Made by a program: the position numbers and the translations under genes. DNA of 64,000 bases, taken from Methylotenera sp. GTDB taxonomy: Bacteria > Pseudomonadota > Gammaproteobacteria > Burkholderiales > Methylophilaceae. Under the pieces are notes generated by a model. That model saw nothing but the letters and a program-made list of their open reading frames with translations, searched no databases and was not told the DNA's origin. Positions 49,363-58,878 of this stretch are shown here, in pieces (the first letter of the stretch is position 1; each line of letters starts with the position of its first letter). The stretch spans positions 109,734 to 173,733 of the forward strand of contig JABFRQ010000007.1 in assembly GCA_013141075.1 (NCBI GenBank). Direction: 5' to 3'.

Positions 49363-50463
49363 ATGCTTTTTAGGCGCTCACTTTTACAAGAACTAATCAC
49401 AACCTCAACTGGTGCCTTCCTTATTCTGGTTGGCATCGTTGTTGCGCAGCGCGCTGGTTATTTAATCCAAATAGCCGCTAAAGGCATTTTGCCCAACGAT
49501 GCAATTACCACCATGTTGGGCTTTAACATGATTCGGTTTTTGCCGATGTTGCTATCACTCAGTTTGTTTTTGTCCATACTTTTAACTTTATCGCGCTGGT
49601 ATCGCGATTCTGAAATGGTGATTTGGTTTAGCTCGGGCCTAGGCATTAACAGCTGGATTAGGCCAGTGTTGACCTTCACCATTCCAGTAGTGTTACTCAT
49701 TTCATTTTTGAGTTTATTTGTAACGCCTTGGGCTTTTAATAAAGTAGAAGATTACCGTATGCAGCTAGAAAGCCGAGATGATTTATCCACTATTACACCT
49801 GGTGTATTTAAAGAGTCCGCCCATGCAGACCGCGTATTTTTTGTCGAAAGCTTTGATGAACTCGGCAATGTGGTTAAAAATATTTTCGTGCAATCCATAC
49901 AGCACCAAAAATTAGGCATTATTGTGGCAGGTCAAGGTAACCGTGAAACTCAAAAAAATGGCGACAATTTTTTAGTCATGCAAAATGGGCGGCGCTATCA
50001 AGGTACGCGCGGCACTGCGGAATACTCAACCACCGAGTTTGAAAAATATGCTCTTAGAGTTGAGGCTGCCGAGGCAAAGCGCGATGCGCCTACCGCACAA
50101 TCCACGTCTACCAGTGAACTCATTCAAAATAATAACAGTGCAAATATTGCAGAGTTGCAATGGCGCCTTGCTATACCAATCTCTGCACTTATATTAGCAC
50201 TTATGGCGATTCCATTGAGTGCGCTTGATCCGCGCTCTGGGCGTTCAGCCAATTTTATACTGGCACTGGTGATGTACATTCTCTACATCAATTTGCTAAG
50301 CATCGTACAAGCTTGGATAGCGCAAGGTAAAGTCAATGGCATTTTAGGCTTATGGCCTGTGCATCTATTATTTGCACTAGTTGTGACCTATATGCTTTAT
50401 AGAAGAACGCAACAATTGCCACTTTTCCCAAAATTTTCACTGCCTTCTTGGCCAAAAAAGTGA
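49363..50463 (+). CDS. lptF: LPS export permease LptF
   Basis: 366 residues. Three N-terminal membrane helices, a periplasmic beta-jellyroll domain (about 130-260) and three C-terminal helices (with PLSALDPRSGRS). LptF with LptG and LptB forms the inner-membrane motor that extracts lipopolysaccharide. The stop lies 20 bases before lptG. Confidence 0.96.
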   Translation: MLFRRSLLQELITTSTGAFLILVGIVVAQRAGYLIQIAAKGILPNDAITTMLGFNMIRFLPMLLSLSLFLSILLTLSRWYRDSEMVIWFSSGLGINSWIRPVLTFTIPVVLLISFLSLFVTPWAFNKVEDYRMQLESRDDLSTITPGVFKESAHADRVFFVESFDELGNVVKNIFVQSIQHQKLGIIVAGQGNRETQKNGDNFLVMQNGRRYQGTRGTAEYSTTEFEKYALRVEAAEAKRDAPTAQSTSTSELIQNNNSANIAELQWRLAIPISALILALMAIPLSALDPRSGRSANFILALVMYILYINLLSIVQAWIAQGKVNGILGLWPVHLLFALVVTYMLYRRTQQLPLFPKFSLPSWPKK

Positions 50464-50483
50464 ATAAAACTTAAACATAAAAA

Positions 50484-51554
50484 ATGAAAATTCTTCATAA
50501 GTATTTACTCAAAGAAGTCGCCGTAAATGTGCTACTAGTCATGATGGCCTTGATTGCCATGTTCTCATTTTTTGATTTAATACAAGAGCTTGATACTTTA
50601 GGCAAAGGTAGTTATGGGCTAGCCAAAGTGCTGTTATTTGTGGTGCTCAGCGCGCCTGGGCATGTGTATGATGTAATGCCTGTTGCAGTGCTTGTAGGCT
50701 GCATGTTGAGCTTAGGCCAATTTGCGCGTTATTCAGAACTTGTTGTGTTTAGAGTAAGCGGACTTTCTATTGTTAATATTGCTGTGTTGCTATTAAAAAT
50801 AGCATTAATATTTACGCTAGTGACTTTTTTAATTGGTGAACTCATCACGCCACTGAGCGAAAAAATGGCGCAACGCATGCGCATTAAAGCCACTGATTCT
50901 GTTGTGGCACAAGAATTTAGATCTGGCCTTTGGGTTAAAGATGGCAATAGCTTTGTTAACGTAGAAGAAGTACTGCCAGACACCAGTTTACTGAATATTC
51001 ACATTTATGAGTTTGATGAGAATGCTAAGTTAACCAAATCTCGCAACGCCAAGAGTGGTGAATTTGAAAATGATTACTGGAGGCTTAAAGAGGTTTCTGA
51101 AACCAATTTCAGTCAAGATACGGTGCAAGTGAATCAATTAGATTTACAAAAATGGCATTCATTGATACGCCCAGAACTGCTCAACGTATTGTTAGTAATG
51201 CCTGAGAAAATGTCTGCGCTAAATTTATACTCTTACATTGATCACCTAAGCGCAAATAAACAAAAAACTACGCGTTATGAAGTCGCTCTTTGGGCCAAGT
51301 TAATTTACCCCTTGGCTTGCTTAGTGATGGTGATATTGGCGCTACCTTTCGGCTTTATTCAGCAGCGTGCGGCAGGCGCTAGTGCTAAGATCTTTGTCGG
51401 CATAATGCTGGGGGTTTTATATCAGATTTTAAACCGAGTATTTGCCCATTTAGGCTTACTCAATGACTGGCAACCTTTATTTAGCGCTATTTTCCCGACT
51501 ATATTATTTCTGATTGCAGGGCTTATGATGCTGTATTACGTGGAACGCAGATAG
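50484..51554 (+). CDS. lptG: LPS export permease LptG
   Basis: 356 residues with the same six-helix plus jellyroll plan as LptF (N-terminal LLKEVAVNVLLVMMALIAMFSF, C-terminal LGVLYQILNRVFAHLG). Partner of LptF in the LptB2FG exporter. It ends 2 bases before the convergent RDD gene. Confidence 0.96.
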   Translation: MKILHKYLLKEVAVNVLLVMMALIAMFSFFDLIQELDTLGKGSYGLAKVLLFVVLSAPGHVYDVMPVAVLVGCMLSLGQFARYSELVVFRVSGLSIVNIAVLLLKIALIFTLVTFLIGELITPLSEKMAQRMRIKATDSVVAQEFRSGLWVKDGNSFVNVEEVLPDTSLLNIHIYEFDENAKLTKSRNAKSGEFENDYWRLKEVSETNFSQDTVQVNQLDLQKWHSLIRPELLNVLLVMPEKMSALNLYSYIDHLSANKQKTTRYEVALWAKLIYPLACLVMVILALPFGFIQQRAAGASAKIFVGIMLGVLYQILNRVFAHLGLLNDWQPLFSAIFPTILFLIAGLMMLYYVERR

Positions 51555-51556
51555 CT

Positions 51557-51988
51557 TTATTTTAGAACAAGCTTATTTTTAAGCAATCTATCATGCAAAA
51601 ATAAATGTTCTTTATCCACAATCGCCCATAAAAAACCTAGGCCAAATAGCATCAAACTAAGCGTTGCAAGCGCGTATCTGACTATCGCCATATTCACTGA
51701 AAGTAAATGAGCCTCTTGATTAAGCACTTTTAAACGCCAGGTTTGCATGGCCAAAGTTTGCCCGCTTTTGTGCCAGCACCATACAAAATATACGCCTACA
51801 GCAAGCCATAAAAACAGTTGTAAACCAACACGCCTAATACCATGCGTTGCGTCGCCAACTATCATTAAAAACGCAAGCGCACACGCAAATGAAAGCGCAA
51901 TAATCACAAGCACCTCATAAATTAAACAAGCCCCAAGTTTAAGTAGGCTTGGGGCTTGTGCTGTTTGTAATTCTAGATTATTTGGCAT
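51557..51988 (-). CDS. RDD family membrane protein
   Basis: 143 residues with about three hydrophobic helices and a basic loop (HGIRRVGLQ, WRLKVLNQE). RDD proteins are small membrane proteins of uncertain function, in some cases ion exchangers. It is the last gene of the sigma-DUF3619-DUF3106-RDD unit. Codons 10-21 contain a strong hairpin (51926-51959). Confidence 0.82.
   Translation of the reverse strand: MPNNLELQTAQAPSLLKLGACLIYEVLVIIALSFACALAFLMIVGDATHGIRRVGLQLFLWLAVGVYFVWCWHKSGQTLAMQTWRLKVLNQEAHLLSVNMAIVRYALATLSLMLFGLGFLWAIVDKEHLFLHDRLLKNKLVLK
51926..51959 (-). promoter_or_regulatory. Terminator-like hairpin inside the start of the RDD gene
   Basis: Perfect 12-bp stem ACAAGCCCCAAG and CTTGGGGCTTGT with a 10-base loop, followed on the minus strand by TTTAATTTA. 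It begins about 30 bases after the RDD start codon. It could attenuate transcription or slow translation of the last gene of the operon. Confidence 0.45.
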
Positions 51989-52003
51989 CGATTAAGCTGA
52001 TAT

Positions 52004-52444
52004 TTAGTCCGCGTCCTTGTATACATCTGGAGATTCTGCTCTTAATCTAGCACGCTCAGATTCAGGCAACTTTTGGTATTCTTTCCATTTTTTACGTAAT
52101 TCAGCTTTTTTATCTGCTGATAATGATTGAAATTGCTGATGACTTTTTCGCGCATTGTCGCGCTCATATGGTGTCATACGGCTCCAATTATTTAGTCTTT
52201 TTTGCACTAAAGATTGTTTAGCTGCGTCCATTTTAGGATAATCACGCGCAATATCGAGCATTTTTTCGCGTTGCCATGGACGCAATGTATCCCATTCTGA
52301 AGCCAAAGGGCTTAACACTTGCTGTTGCGCATCATTTAATTGCGCCCATGTAACGGTCGCATCATCCGCAAACGCAACGCCACTAAATAACAGCGCTAAT
52401 GAAAATATTAGTGAATACTTTAATCTCGTTTGGAAACTACCCAT
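52004..52444 (-). CDS. DUF3106 family periplasmic helical protein
   Basis: 146 residues. Signal peptide (SLIFSLALLFSGVAFA), then an all-helical region with repeated Trp/Leu-spaced units: LSPLASEWDTLRPWQREKML, LNNWSRMTPYERDNAR, LRKKWKEYQKLPESERARL. The pattern resembles LTXXQ/Spy-type periplasmic chaperones only loosely. Function is not known. It overlaps DUF3619 by 25 bases and is 15 bases from the RDD gene. Confidence 0.82.
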   Translation of the reverse strand: MGSFQTRLKYSLIFSLALLFSGVAFADDATVTWAQLNDAQQQVLSPLASEWDTLRPWQREKMLDIARDYPKMDAAKQSLVQKRLNNWSRMTPYERDNARKSHQQFQSLSADKKAELRKKWKEYQKLPESERARLRAESPDVYKDAD

Positions 52445-52845
52445 GTATCAAACCCCTTATCTGCAAATGCTTCTGGTGGCAGCTCTGATGCTAGTAAAAA
52501 AGCATCGCCACTTTCTAAGTTATTATCAAAACCAAATTGTTGTGCGGCAAAAAATGAGAGCATCACCACGCCTGCAAGCATCGCAGTAGACATCATACGA
52601 TGATGCCCAAAATATGAACCAAACCCATGCCCTAGCCATAGCAGCACATTGCCGCTATGGTTAACGCCTTGTGCAGTTTGAGTTTGACGCGCAGCTAATT
52701 GATTCACCGCCAAATTACGCGCGGTTGATAAACGCTGTAAAGTCACCGCATTTAAGTGTTCTGAATTATCTTTCAACAAGTCCGCTGCAACTTGCACGAT
52801 TTTCTCATCGGTTTCAATATTATTTATTTTATTTTCATATGTCAT
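52420..52845 (-). CDS. DUF3619 family protein, possible anti-sigma factor
   Basis: 141 residues. A cytoplasmic N-terminal helical region (about 1-85), one membrane helix (about 87-104) and a short periplasmic C-terminus. This layout, and the place 57 bases after a sigma factor gene, suggest a membrane anti-sigma factor, but no zinc anti-sigma motif is present. The anti-sigma role is inference. Confidence 0.78.
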   Translation of the reverse strand: MTYENKINNIETDEKIVQVAADLLKDNSEHLNAVTLQRLSTARNLAVNQLAARQTQTAQGVNHSGNVLLWLGHGFGSYFGHHRMMSTAMLAGVVMLSFFAAQQFGFDNNLESGDAFLLASELPPEAFADKGFDTWVVSKRD

Positions 52846-52902
52846 GTCTTACTCCTTGGCCTTTTGAGCCGCTTAGCCTTTTGAGCTATTGTTTGGTTAG
52901 CA

Positions 52903-53499
52903 TTAAGGTTTAGTTAACATTAAGCCTGATAAACCCAACTTTTCTAACCCTTGCTTTTTAAGTTCTGCTGCCAACGCGTGAACCGCTCGCGAACAGTGCG
53001 TTTTCACGCTTCCATCTGAGCAGCCCATGATTTCTGCCGTTTCGGCAACATCCATCTCCTCCCAGTAACGTAGCACAAAGGCTTCTCGTTGACGTGCTGG
53101 CAGCTTTTGTAATGCATTTTCAATCAATTTAATCGTTTGGCTACGCTCAAGCTGGGCGGAAGGTTCATCGCTATCATCTTCAACGTCTATGGTATCAAGC
53201 GGGTCGCGGTCTTCATCGCCATTTTCACTACTACCACCAAATGAAGATAATAATGTAGTCCATATATTACGTACTTTTTGCCGACGCCAAAAATCGCGCA
53301 TAGTATTTTGCAAAATACGTTGAAACAGCATGGGTAGCTCTGTCGCGGGTTTATCACCATATTTCTCTGCGAGCTTCATCATGGCATCTTGCACAATATC
53401 TAGAGCCGCGTGGTCGTCACGCACGGCATAAGCCGTCTGCTTAAAAGCACGACGCTCTACTAAGGTAAGAAAATCAGAAAGTTCTTTGGGCGTTGCCAT
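52903..53499 (-). CDS. ECF-type RNA polymerase sigma factor
   Basis: 198 residues. Region 2 (DHAALDIVQDAMMKLAEKYGD, in part) and region 4 with a helix-turn-helix (VAETAEIMGCSDGSVKTHCSRA) are visible, joined by an unusually long acidic linker (about 85-115, NGDEDRDPLD and VEDDSDEPSA). It leads the four-gene unit with DUF3619, DUF3106 and RDD. Target promoters are unknown. Confidence 0.9.
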   Translation of the reverse strand: MATPKELSDFLTLVERRAFKQTAYAVRDDHAALDIVQDAMMKLAEKYGDKPATELPMLFQRILQNTMRDFWRRQKVRNIWTTLLSSFGGSSENGDEDRDPLDTIDVEDDSDEPSAQLERSQTIKLIENALQKLPARQREAFVLRYWEEMDVAETAEIMGCSDGSVKTHCSRAVHALAAELKKQGLEKLGLSGLMLTKP

Positions 53500-53706
53500 G
53501 ACAAATAGTAATTAGGTGCTTATTATTGATTAAGTTCTGTAAATTTTTGCTCAATGATTATTTTTAATTTCATTTTTTTGTTTCAATTCATAGACGAGTA
53601 TATCAGGTTTATATTTGAGGGTTTTATTTGGGGTGTATTTTGAGTAGGTTATATTTTGCGCCATCTCGCGTTACAATCATACCTATACATTAAGTGAGTA
53701 TCTATT

Positions 53707-53934
53707 ATGCAGCGCCTAATTTTTATAGGTCTTATTATTTGGTTGGTTATTTACGTTTTAAAACGTAGCCTTCACAAGCCTAATGCGGCTAAAAATGAAG
53801 AAAATAAGTCGGACAAAAGTAATATTGAAGACATGGTGCAATGCGACCATTGTGCTGTGCATTTACCTAGATCTGAAGCTTTTTTAGTGGATGGTAAAAT
53901 TTACTGTAGCAAAGCACACATTCAAAAAAAATGA
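53707..53934 (+). CDS. PP0621 family small membrane protein
   Basis: 75 residues. One N-terminal helix (about 3-19), a charged linker and a C-terminal zinc-ribbon-like motif, CDHCAVHLPRSEAF...IYCSKAH. The family is conserved in beta- and gammaproteobacteria and typically precedes pilS. Its stop overlaps the kinase start (ATGA). Confidence 0.88.
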   Translation: MQRLIFIGLIIWLVIYVLKRSLHKPNAAKNEENKSDKSNIEDMVQCDHCAVHLPRSEAFLVDGKIYCSKAHIQKK

Positions 53935-55544
53935 GACTTTTTAACCAGTCAAATGCAAACCAATCTACCGCGTGGCAAAGCGCTTTGCCATTACAAACGC
54001 GTGCAATCAACGTTTTAAATATTTTCCGTTTTATTTTAAGCTTAACTTTAATTGGCCTTTACTTTTTTTTCAGCAAAGAATCTTTATCAGGAATAGACAC
54101 TAATTCACTATTCCTAAATCTTGCTATCGCCTATTTTGTTTTTAGCTTTTCGGCGCTTCTCATTAGTCCGCTTAAATCTATATCGCATCGTTATGTGCTA
54201 CCACTACAGGTGGTGTTTGACATCATTTTTATTACGCTGCTCATGTATGCTGCAGGGGGCATACAAAGTGGTTTGGGGTTATTGCTAATCATCATTATTG
54301 TTACCGCGAGCCTAATTAGTAATGGGCGACTAGCCTTGTTTTATGCCGCAGTAGCTAGCATTTGCTTGCTACTGGAACAAAGCTACCAAAACATGATTGG
54401 TAATTTATCAGCCACTACATATACGCAACCAGTGATGCTCAGTTTAAGTTGCTTCGCTACCGCATTGTTGGCTTATAGCCTTGCTGAGCGCATGCAGCAC
54501 AGCGAATCCCTTGCCTCTTCACGTGGCATAGACATTGAAAATTTATCGCAAATCAACGCGTTAATTGCACAAGAAATGCAAGATGGCGTGATTGTAGTAG
54601 ATGAGCAGTTAAACATTCGCCACCATAATTTGCAGGCTGAATCGTTATTGTCTTTCAATAAAAATAGTACTGCAGAAAATATCGCGCTCAACAGCAACGC
54701 ACCTGAAATTTCAGCCAAATTTAATGCTTGGGTAAAAGATGAAAATGTAAGTGATGATTCAATTGTTAATATTGGCAATCGAGATTTAAAACTACGATTC
54801 ATGGCAATCAACCATCTGCGCAAAATGGGCGCTGTTATTTTCATTCAAGATTTAAGCCAACTGCAATCTAAAGCGCAACAAGCCAAGCTGGCAGCGCTTG
54901 GCAGACTCACCGCAAATATCGCACATGAAATTCGCAACCCATTAAGTGCTATCAGCCATGCGAATCAATTATTGCAAGAAGAAGAGAATATTCCAGCACC
55001 TACCGCGCGCATATTGCAAATTATTGAAGATAACATTGGGCGCATTGATCAAATTATTAAAGATGTGCTTGAGCTCAATAGGCGCGATCGCACACACCAA
55101 GAAAAAATTGAATTAACACCTTTTTTAGCCGATTTTTATACACAATTTTGTGCCGTTGAAAAAGTACCTAGTTCGCATTTTCAATTATTACCTTGCTCAA
55201 CAAAGCACGTCATTACCTTTGACCAACGCCATCTCATGCAAATTTTGTGGAATTTATGTAAAAATGGCTGGGAACACAGCCAAAAACAAGTGGGTAGCTT
55301 GACTTTAAATTGTGTAGATGTCGGAAAAATAGCCTTAAATATTCAAATTACAGATGATGGGGGCGGCGTGGCCGAGACTGATAGAGCGCGATTATTCGAG
55401 CCATTTTTCACCACGAAAACTACTGGCAACGGCTTGGGACTTTATATTTCACGTGAGCTGGCAGAAGCTAACAACGCCAGCCTACAATACCAAGCGCTGG
55501 CGCATGGCAGCACTTTTGTAATTTCACTTAAAAAGGTCAGCTAA
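53931..55544 (+). CDS. pilS: PilS-like sensor histidine kinase
   Basis: 537 residues. Six N-terminal membrane helices (about 28-195), a PAS-like domain (about 205-300), the phospho-acceptor H box (NIAHEIRNPLSAISHA) and an ATPase domain (N box LMQILWNLCKNGWEH, G box GNGLGLYISRELAE). PilS controls pilin expression through PilR and sigma-54. It lies 51 bases before the response regulator gene. Confidence 0.92.
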   Translation: MRLFNQSNANQSTAWQSALPLQTRAINVLNIFRFILSLTLIGLYFFFSKESLSGIDTNSLFLNLAIAYFVFSFSALLISPLKSISHRYVLPLQVVFDIIFITLLMYAAGGIQSGLGLLLIIIIVTASLISNGRLALFYAAVASICLLLEQSYQNMIGNLSATTYTQPVMLSLSCFATALLAYSLAERMQHSESLASSRGIDIENLSQINALIAQEMQDGVIVVDEQLNIRHHNLQAESLLSFNKNSTAENIALNSNAPEISAKFNAWVKDENVSDDSIVNIGNRDLKLRFMAINHLRKMGAVIFIQDLSQLQSKAQQAKLAALGRLTANIAHEIRNPLSAISHANQLLQEEENIPAPTARILQIIEDNIGRIDQIIKDVLELNRRDRTHQEKIELTPFLADFYTQFCAVEKVPSSHFQLLPCSTKHVITFDQRHLMQILWNLCKNGWEHSQKQVGSLTLNCVDVGKIALNIQITDDGGGVAETDRARLFEPFFTTKTTGNGLGLYISRELAEANNASLQYQALAHGSTFVISLKKVS

Positions 55545-55595
55545 AATGTTGCTAACCCCTATTAAAACAATCGTTAATTCAAGGCGTAATATCGC

Positions 55596-57005
55596 ATGAG
55601 CCAAAAACAAAATTGCTTAATTGTTGATGATGAAGCGGATATTCGCGAACTGCTAGTAATGACGCTAGAGCGCATGGATATTAACACCTACAGCGCCAGC
55701 AATTTTGAAGAAGCCAAAATACTACTCAAGCAACGGCAATATTCACTCTGCTTAACCGACATGCAAATGCCAGGCGGCACAGGCTTAGATTTAGTCAATT
55801 ACATCAGCGAGTTTCATGCTGGCTTACCTGTTGCCGTAATTACTGCACACGCCAGCGCCGACAATGCCGTATCAGCGCTCAAAGCGGGCGCATTTGATTA
55901 TTTAAGCAAGCCGCTTTCATTAAAGCAACTTCGCCCTGTCATTGAATTTGCCCTCAAACTTACTCCACAAATCAGCCCTAACCGCGTGAATACGCTAGAA
56001 ATGATAGGGGATTCCGAGCCTGTTCAATACGTACGGATGATGATAGCCAAGCTAGCCCGCAGCCAAGCGCCTGTTTACGTTAGCGGCGAATCTGGTAGCG
56101 GCAAAGAATTGGCCGCTAAGCTCATTCATAAAAATAGCGCGCGTGCCGATGGTGCATTTATCGCGGTCAATTGTGGGGCGATTCCAGAAAATTTAATGGA
56201 AAGTGAATTTTTTGGCTATAAAAAAGGTGCGTTTACGGGCGCTAATCAAGATAAAGAAGGTATGTTTCAAGCGGCCAATGGCGGTACGCTTTTTTTAGAT
56301 GAAGTCGCAGATTTACCGTTGCCCATGCAAGTAAAATTACTACGCGCGATTCAAGAGAAAAAAGTACGCATGGTGGGCGGCACGAGCGAAGAAGCTGTTG
56401 ATGTGCGCATTATTAGCGCCACGCATAAAAACTTAGTTGAAATGATGGAAGCTGGCCAATTTCGGCAAGATTTATATTACAGGCTCAATGTGATTCAGCT
56501 CAAAATGCCAGCATTGCGCGACAGGCCGAGCGATATTCCAATGTTGGCAAATTTATTGATGACCAAACTTTGCGAAAACCAAAATATAGCCATACCGAAA
56601 ATCGATCATTCCACGCAAGCTTATATCGCTAAATTGCAATTTCCTGGCAACGTGCGCGAATTAGAAAACATGTTAGAACGTGCTTTGGCGCTGTGTGATG
56701 GCCAAACCATTACAATTGATGACTTGCAACATCAAGATGGATTTAGAATCGAGCATCATGCGCCAAACCCCACTGAAAACATTGTGAATTTGCCCTTAAA
56801 TGCTGACCAATCGCCAGAAGTTAATTTACCCGATTATCTTGAAGACATTGAAAAACGCGCCATAGTACAAGCTTTGATAAAAACCAATCAAAACAAAACG
56901 GCTGCCGCTAAATTATTGGGTGTGAGTTTTAGAACATTACGCTATCGGCTGGTAAAGTTAGGTTTATCCAAAGACACCGATGATGAAGCTACTGATGAAC
57001 AATAA
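55596..57005 (+). CDS. pilR: PilR-like sigma-54-dependent response regulator
   Basis: 469 residues. Receiver domain with phospho-acceptor Asp in LTDMQMPGG, AAA+ domain with GESGSGKE and the sigma-54-contacting GAFTGA loop, and a Fis-type helix-turn-helix (KTAAAKLLGVSFRTLRYRL). It activates sigma-54 promoters; the pilin-like gene at 25650-26306 has such a promoter and is a good target candidate. Confidence 0.93.
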   Translation: MSQKQNCLIVDDEADIRELLVMTLERMDINTYSASNFEEAKILLKQRQYSLCLTDMQMPGGTGLDLVNYISEFHAGLPVAVITAHASADNAVSALKAGAFDYLSKPLSLKQLRPVIEFALKLTPQISPNRVNTLEMIGDSEPVQYVRMMIAKLARSQAPVYVSGESGSGKELAAKLIHKNSARADGAFIAVNCGAIPENLMESEFFGYKKGAFTGANQDKEGMFQAANGGTLFLDEVADLPLPMQVKLLRAIQEKKVRMVGGTSEEAVDVRIISATHKNLVEMMEAGQFRQDLYYRLNVIQLKMPALRDRPSDIPMLANLLMTKLCENQNIAIPKIDHSTQAYIAKLQFPGNVRELENMLERALALCDGQTITIDDLQHQDGFRIEHHAPNPTENIVNLPLNADQSPEVNLPDYLEDIEKRAIVQALIKTNQNKTAAAKLLGVSFRTLRYRLVKLGLSKDTDDEATDEQ

Positions 57006-57089
57006 AGTTTAAATTTTAAGCCAAAATTTACAGCAGAAATACGGTAGAAAAGGTAGGGTTTTAGCACGCAATCTAGCTCGAGAGAAAAA

Positions 57090-57132
57090 CAATGCCCTGA
57101 GAGCCGCCTACAGAGCGGCTCTCAGGGCATTG
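57090..57132. repeat. Palindromic repeat, family B copy 4 (terminator-like)
   Basis: Perfect 18-base arms CAATGCCCTGAGAGCCGC and GCGGCTCTCAGGGCATTG around a 7-base loop; on the minus strand TTTTTCTCTCG follows. It lies between convergent pilR and the exchanger gene, and is placed as a terminator for the exchanger. Compared with copy 3 the stem has an A-T pair where copy 3 has C-G. Confidence 0.82.
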
Positions 57133-57162
57133 AAGTTGAGCAGGAACGAATACCCTAAAAAT

Positions 57163-58167
57163 TTACAATAAAACAATCGCCAAATACGTCACATAAAGCA
57201 AGCCATTCAAACCAATGTGCCAGACACGCAAACCATCACCGCGTACCGCCATAACACGTAGCCAAATTGCCGCAATTAAGGTGATAATCACGCCTGCTAA
57301 CACTTCCATGCGCGGCTCCCATGGCGTTAGCATAATACCAATCGCTGGTAAAAGCGTGCCTTGAAACACCATTGCGCCAGTAATATTGCCAAATGCCAGC
57401 GTATCTTTGCCTTTGCGTATCCACAAAATGCTGTTTACTTTTTCAGGCAATTCGGTGGCGATTGGAATAATCAATAATGACAATAACAAGGCCGAAATAC
57501 CAAGAATTGCAGCAGCTTCTTCAACGCCATGAATAAATCCTGTAGCGCCTGCAATCAGCAATCCCAAGCCCAAAGCCAACTGAATGACAATGACCACCAT
57601 GTTATTTGGCAAGCCTAGTTTGCATAAAAACATATCGCTGCCCGCTTCTGTGGCATGACCATCTTCAACCAGTGCTTTTGAAGCTTTCAGCGTCATCATC
57701 ACATACACAAAGTAAATCATTACCATGCCAAAACCAAGTGCGTAGCGTACAGCTATTTGCGTGTGAGGCACAAACATGGCTAGCGTTGCAAAGGCAAAAG
57801 CTGCGATGAAAAAGTTTAAATCACGTATTAAGCCCGTTCTTTCTGGGCGTAAATGGCCTGTTGAGGTACGGCGCTTCCACACTGAAGCCGCCATTAAAAA
57901 TATAGAAAGCGTAGCTAGCATGAGCGGCGCACCTAAAATTGCACCCACGCCAATTTCTTCATTGGTAGTTTGGCTGCTCGTGCCTGCTAACAAAGCCAAC
58001 AAAGGCACCATCGTTTCAGGCAATGCCGTGCCAACTGCCGCAAATAGCGAGCCTGTGACACCTTCAGAAATGCCTAATTTTTCGCCCAAATGTTCTAAAG
58101 CATTGGTAAATACTTCGGCCGCGATTAGAATAACGATGAGCATTACAAATAATGTTGCGAAAACCAT
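57163..58167 (-). CDS. Cation/calcium exchanger (CaCA family)
   Basis: About 334 residues from the ATG at 58167, which has AAAGG 6 bases upstream. Ten or eleven membrane helices with the two alpha repeats GTALPETMVPLLALLAG and IPIATELPEKVNSILWIR, each holding the ion-binding Glu. Probably a Na/Ca or H/Ca antiporter of the inner membrane. The open frame extends 11 codons further, into the ampD upstream region. Confidence 0.9.
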   Translation of the reverse strand: MVFATLFVMLIVILIAAEVFTNALEHLGEKLGISEGVTGSLFAAVGTALPETMVPLLALLAGTSSQTTNEEIGVGAILGAPLMLATLSIFLMAASVWKRRTSTGHLRPERTGLIRDLNFFIAAFAFATLAMFVPHTQIAVRYALGFGMVMIYFVYVMMTLKASKALVEDGHATEAGSDMFLCKLGLPNNMVVIVIQLALGLGLLIAGATGFIHGVEEAAAILGISALLLSLLIIPIATELPEKVNSILWIRKGKDTLAFGNITGAMVFQGTLLPAIGIMLTPWEPRMEVLAGVIITLIAAIWLRVMAVRGDGLRVWHIGLNGLLYVTYLAIVLL

Positions 58168-58233
58168 GTGTTGCCTTTGTGCATAACCATAAAAAAACAT
58201 ATTTTACAGGATATTTTCAAAACCGTAACAATC

Positions 58234-58878
58234 ATGCGTTTAATCAATCATCAACCCATGTTAATTAGCAATGCAGGCTACGCCAACCAAGGCGTGCATA
58301 TTCCATCCCCCAATGTTGATGCGCGCCCTGCACATGAAGTTTCGCTCATTGTCATTCACAACATTAGCCTGCCGCCTAGCCAGTATGGCGGCAATGGTAT
58401 AGTTGAGTTATTTACCAACCAGCTTAATCCTGATGAGCATCCTTATTATGCAGAGATTTATACGCGCAAAGTTTCAGCACACTTTCTCATTAGGCGCGAT
58501 GGCCATTTAATTCAATTTGTATCATGCCTACAACGCGCTTGGCATGCAGGCCAATCAAATTGGCAAGGACGTGAACGTTGCAACGATTTTTCAGTCGGAA
58601 TAGAGCTAGAAGGGTCAGACTTTGAAGCGTTTGAACTTGCTCAATATGAAACACTTAAAAATTTAATTACTGCGTTAAAACTGGCATACCCGATTACTGC
58701 AATTACAGGGCATTCTGACATTGCGCCTGGCCGAAAAACTGACCCTGGCGATTTTTTGACTGGGCAAAAATTACTACTGAAAGCACTAAATGCACATGAC
58801 AAAAATAATAAATACTTTGTTTTTATGGCACTTTTTTCTATTTTTCCTCTCCGCTTGCGGCGCAAAAGATGCCGCTAA
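58234..58878 (+). CDS. ampD: 1,6-anhydro-N-acetylmuramyl-L-alanine amidase AmpD
   Basis: About 214 residues from the ATG at 58234. Zinc-dependent amidase for peptidoglycan recycling. Zn ligands are His in VIHNIS, His in GHSDIAPG and Asp in TDPGDF; the start NAGYANQGVHIPSPNVDARP is typical. The last 30 residues are unlike other AmpD proteins and overlap the lipoprotein signal of the next gene in another frame by about 83 bases, which may reflect a sequence error near the stop. Confidence 0.9.
   Translation: MRLINHQPMLISNAGYANQGVHIPSPNVDARPAHEVSLIVIHNISLPPSQYGGNGIVELFTNQLNPDEHPYYAEIYTRKVSAHFLIRRDGHLIQFVSCLQRAWHAGQSNWQGRERCNDFSVGIELEGSDFEAFELAQYETLKNLITALKLAYPITAITGHSDIAPGRKTDPGDFLTGQKLLLKALNAHDKNNKYFVFMALFSIFPLRLRRKRCR

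Noticed and set aside
58760..58800. Frameshift in ampD that would end the gene at the TGA overlapping the adaptor ATG
   Set aside because: Shifting the frame at the A run replaces a helix-like ending (LLLKAL) with unlikely residues; kept as read, though the tail is suspicious.
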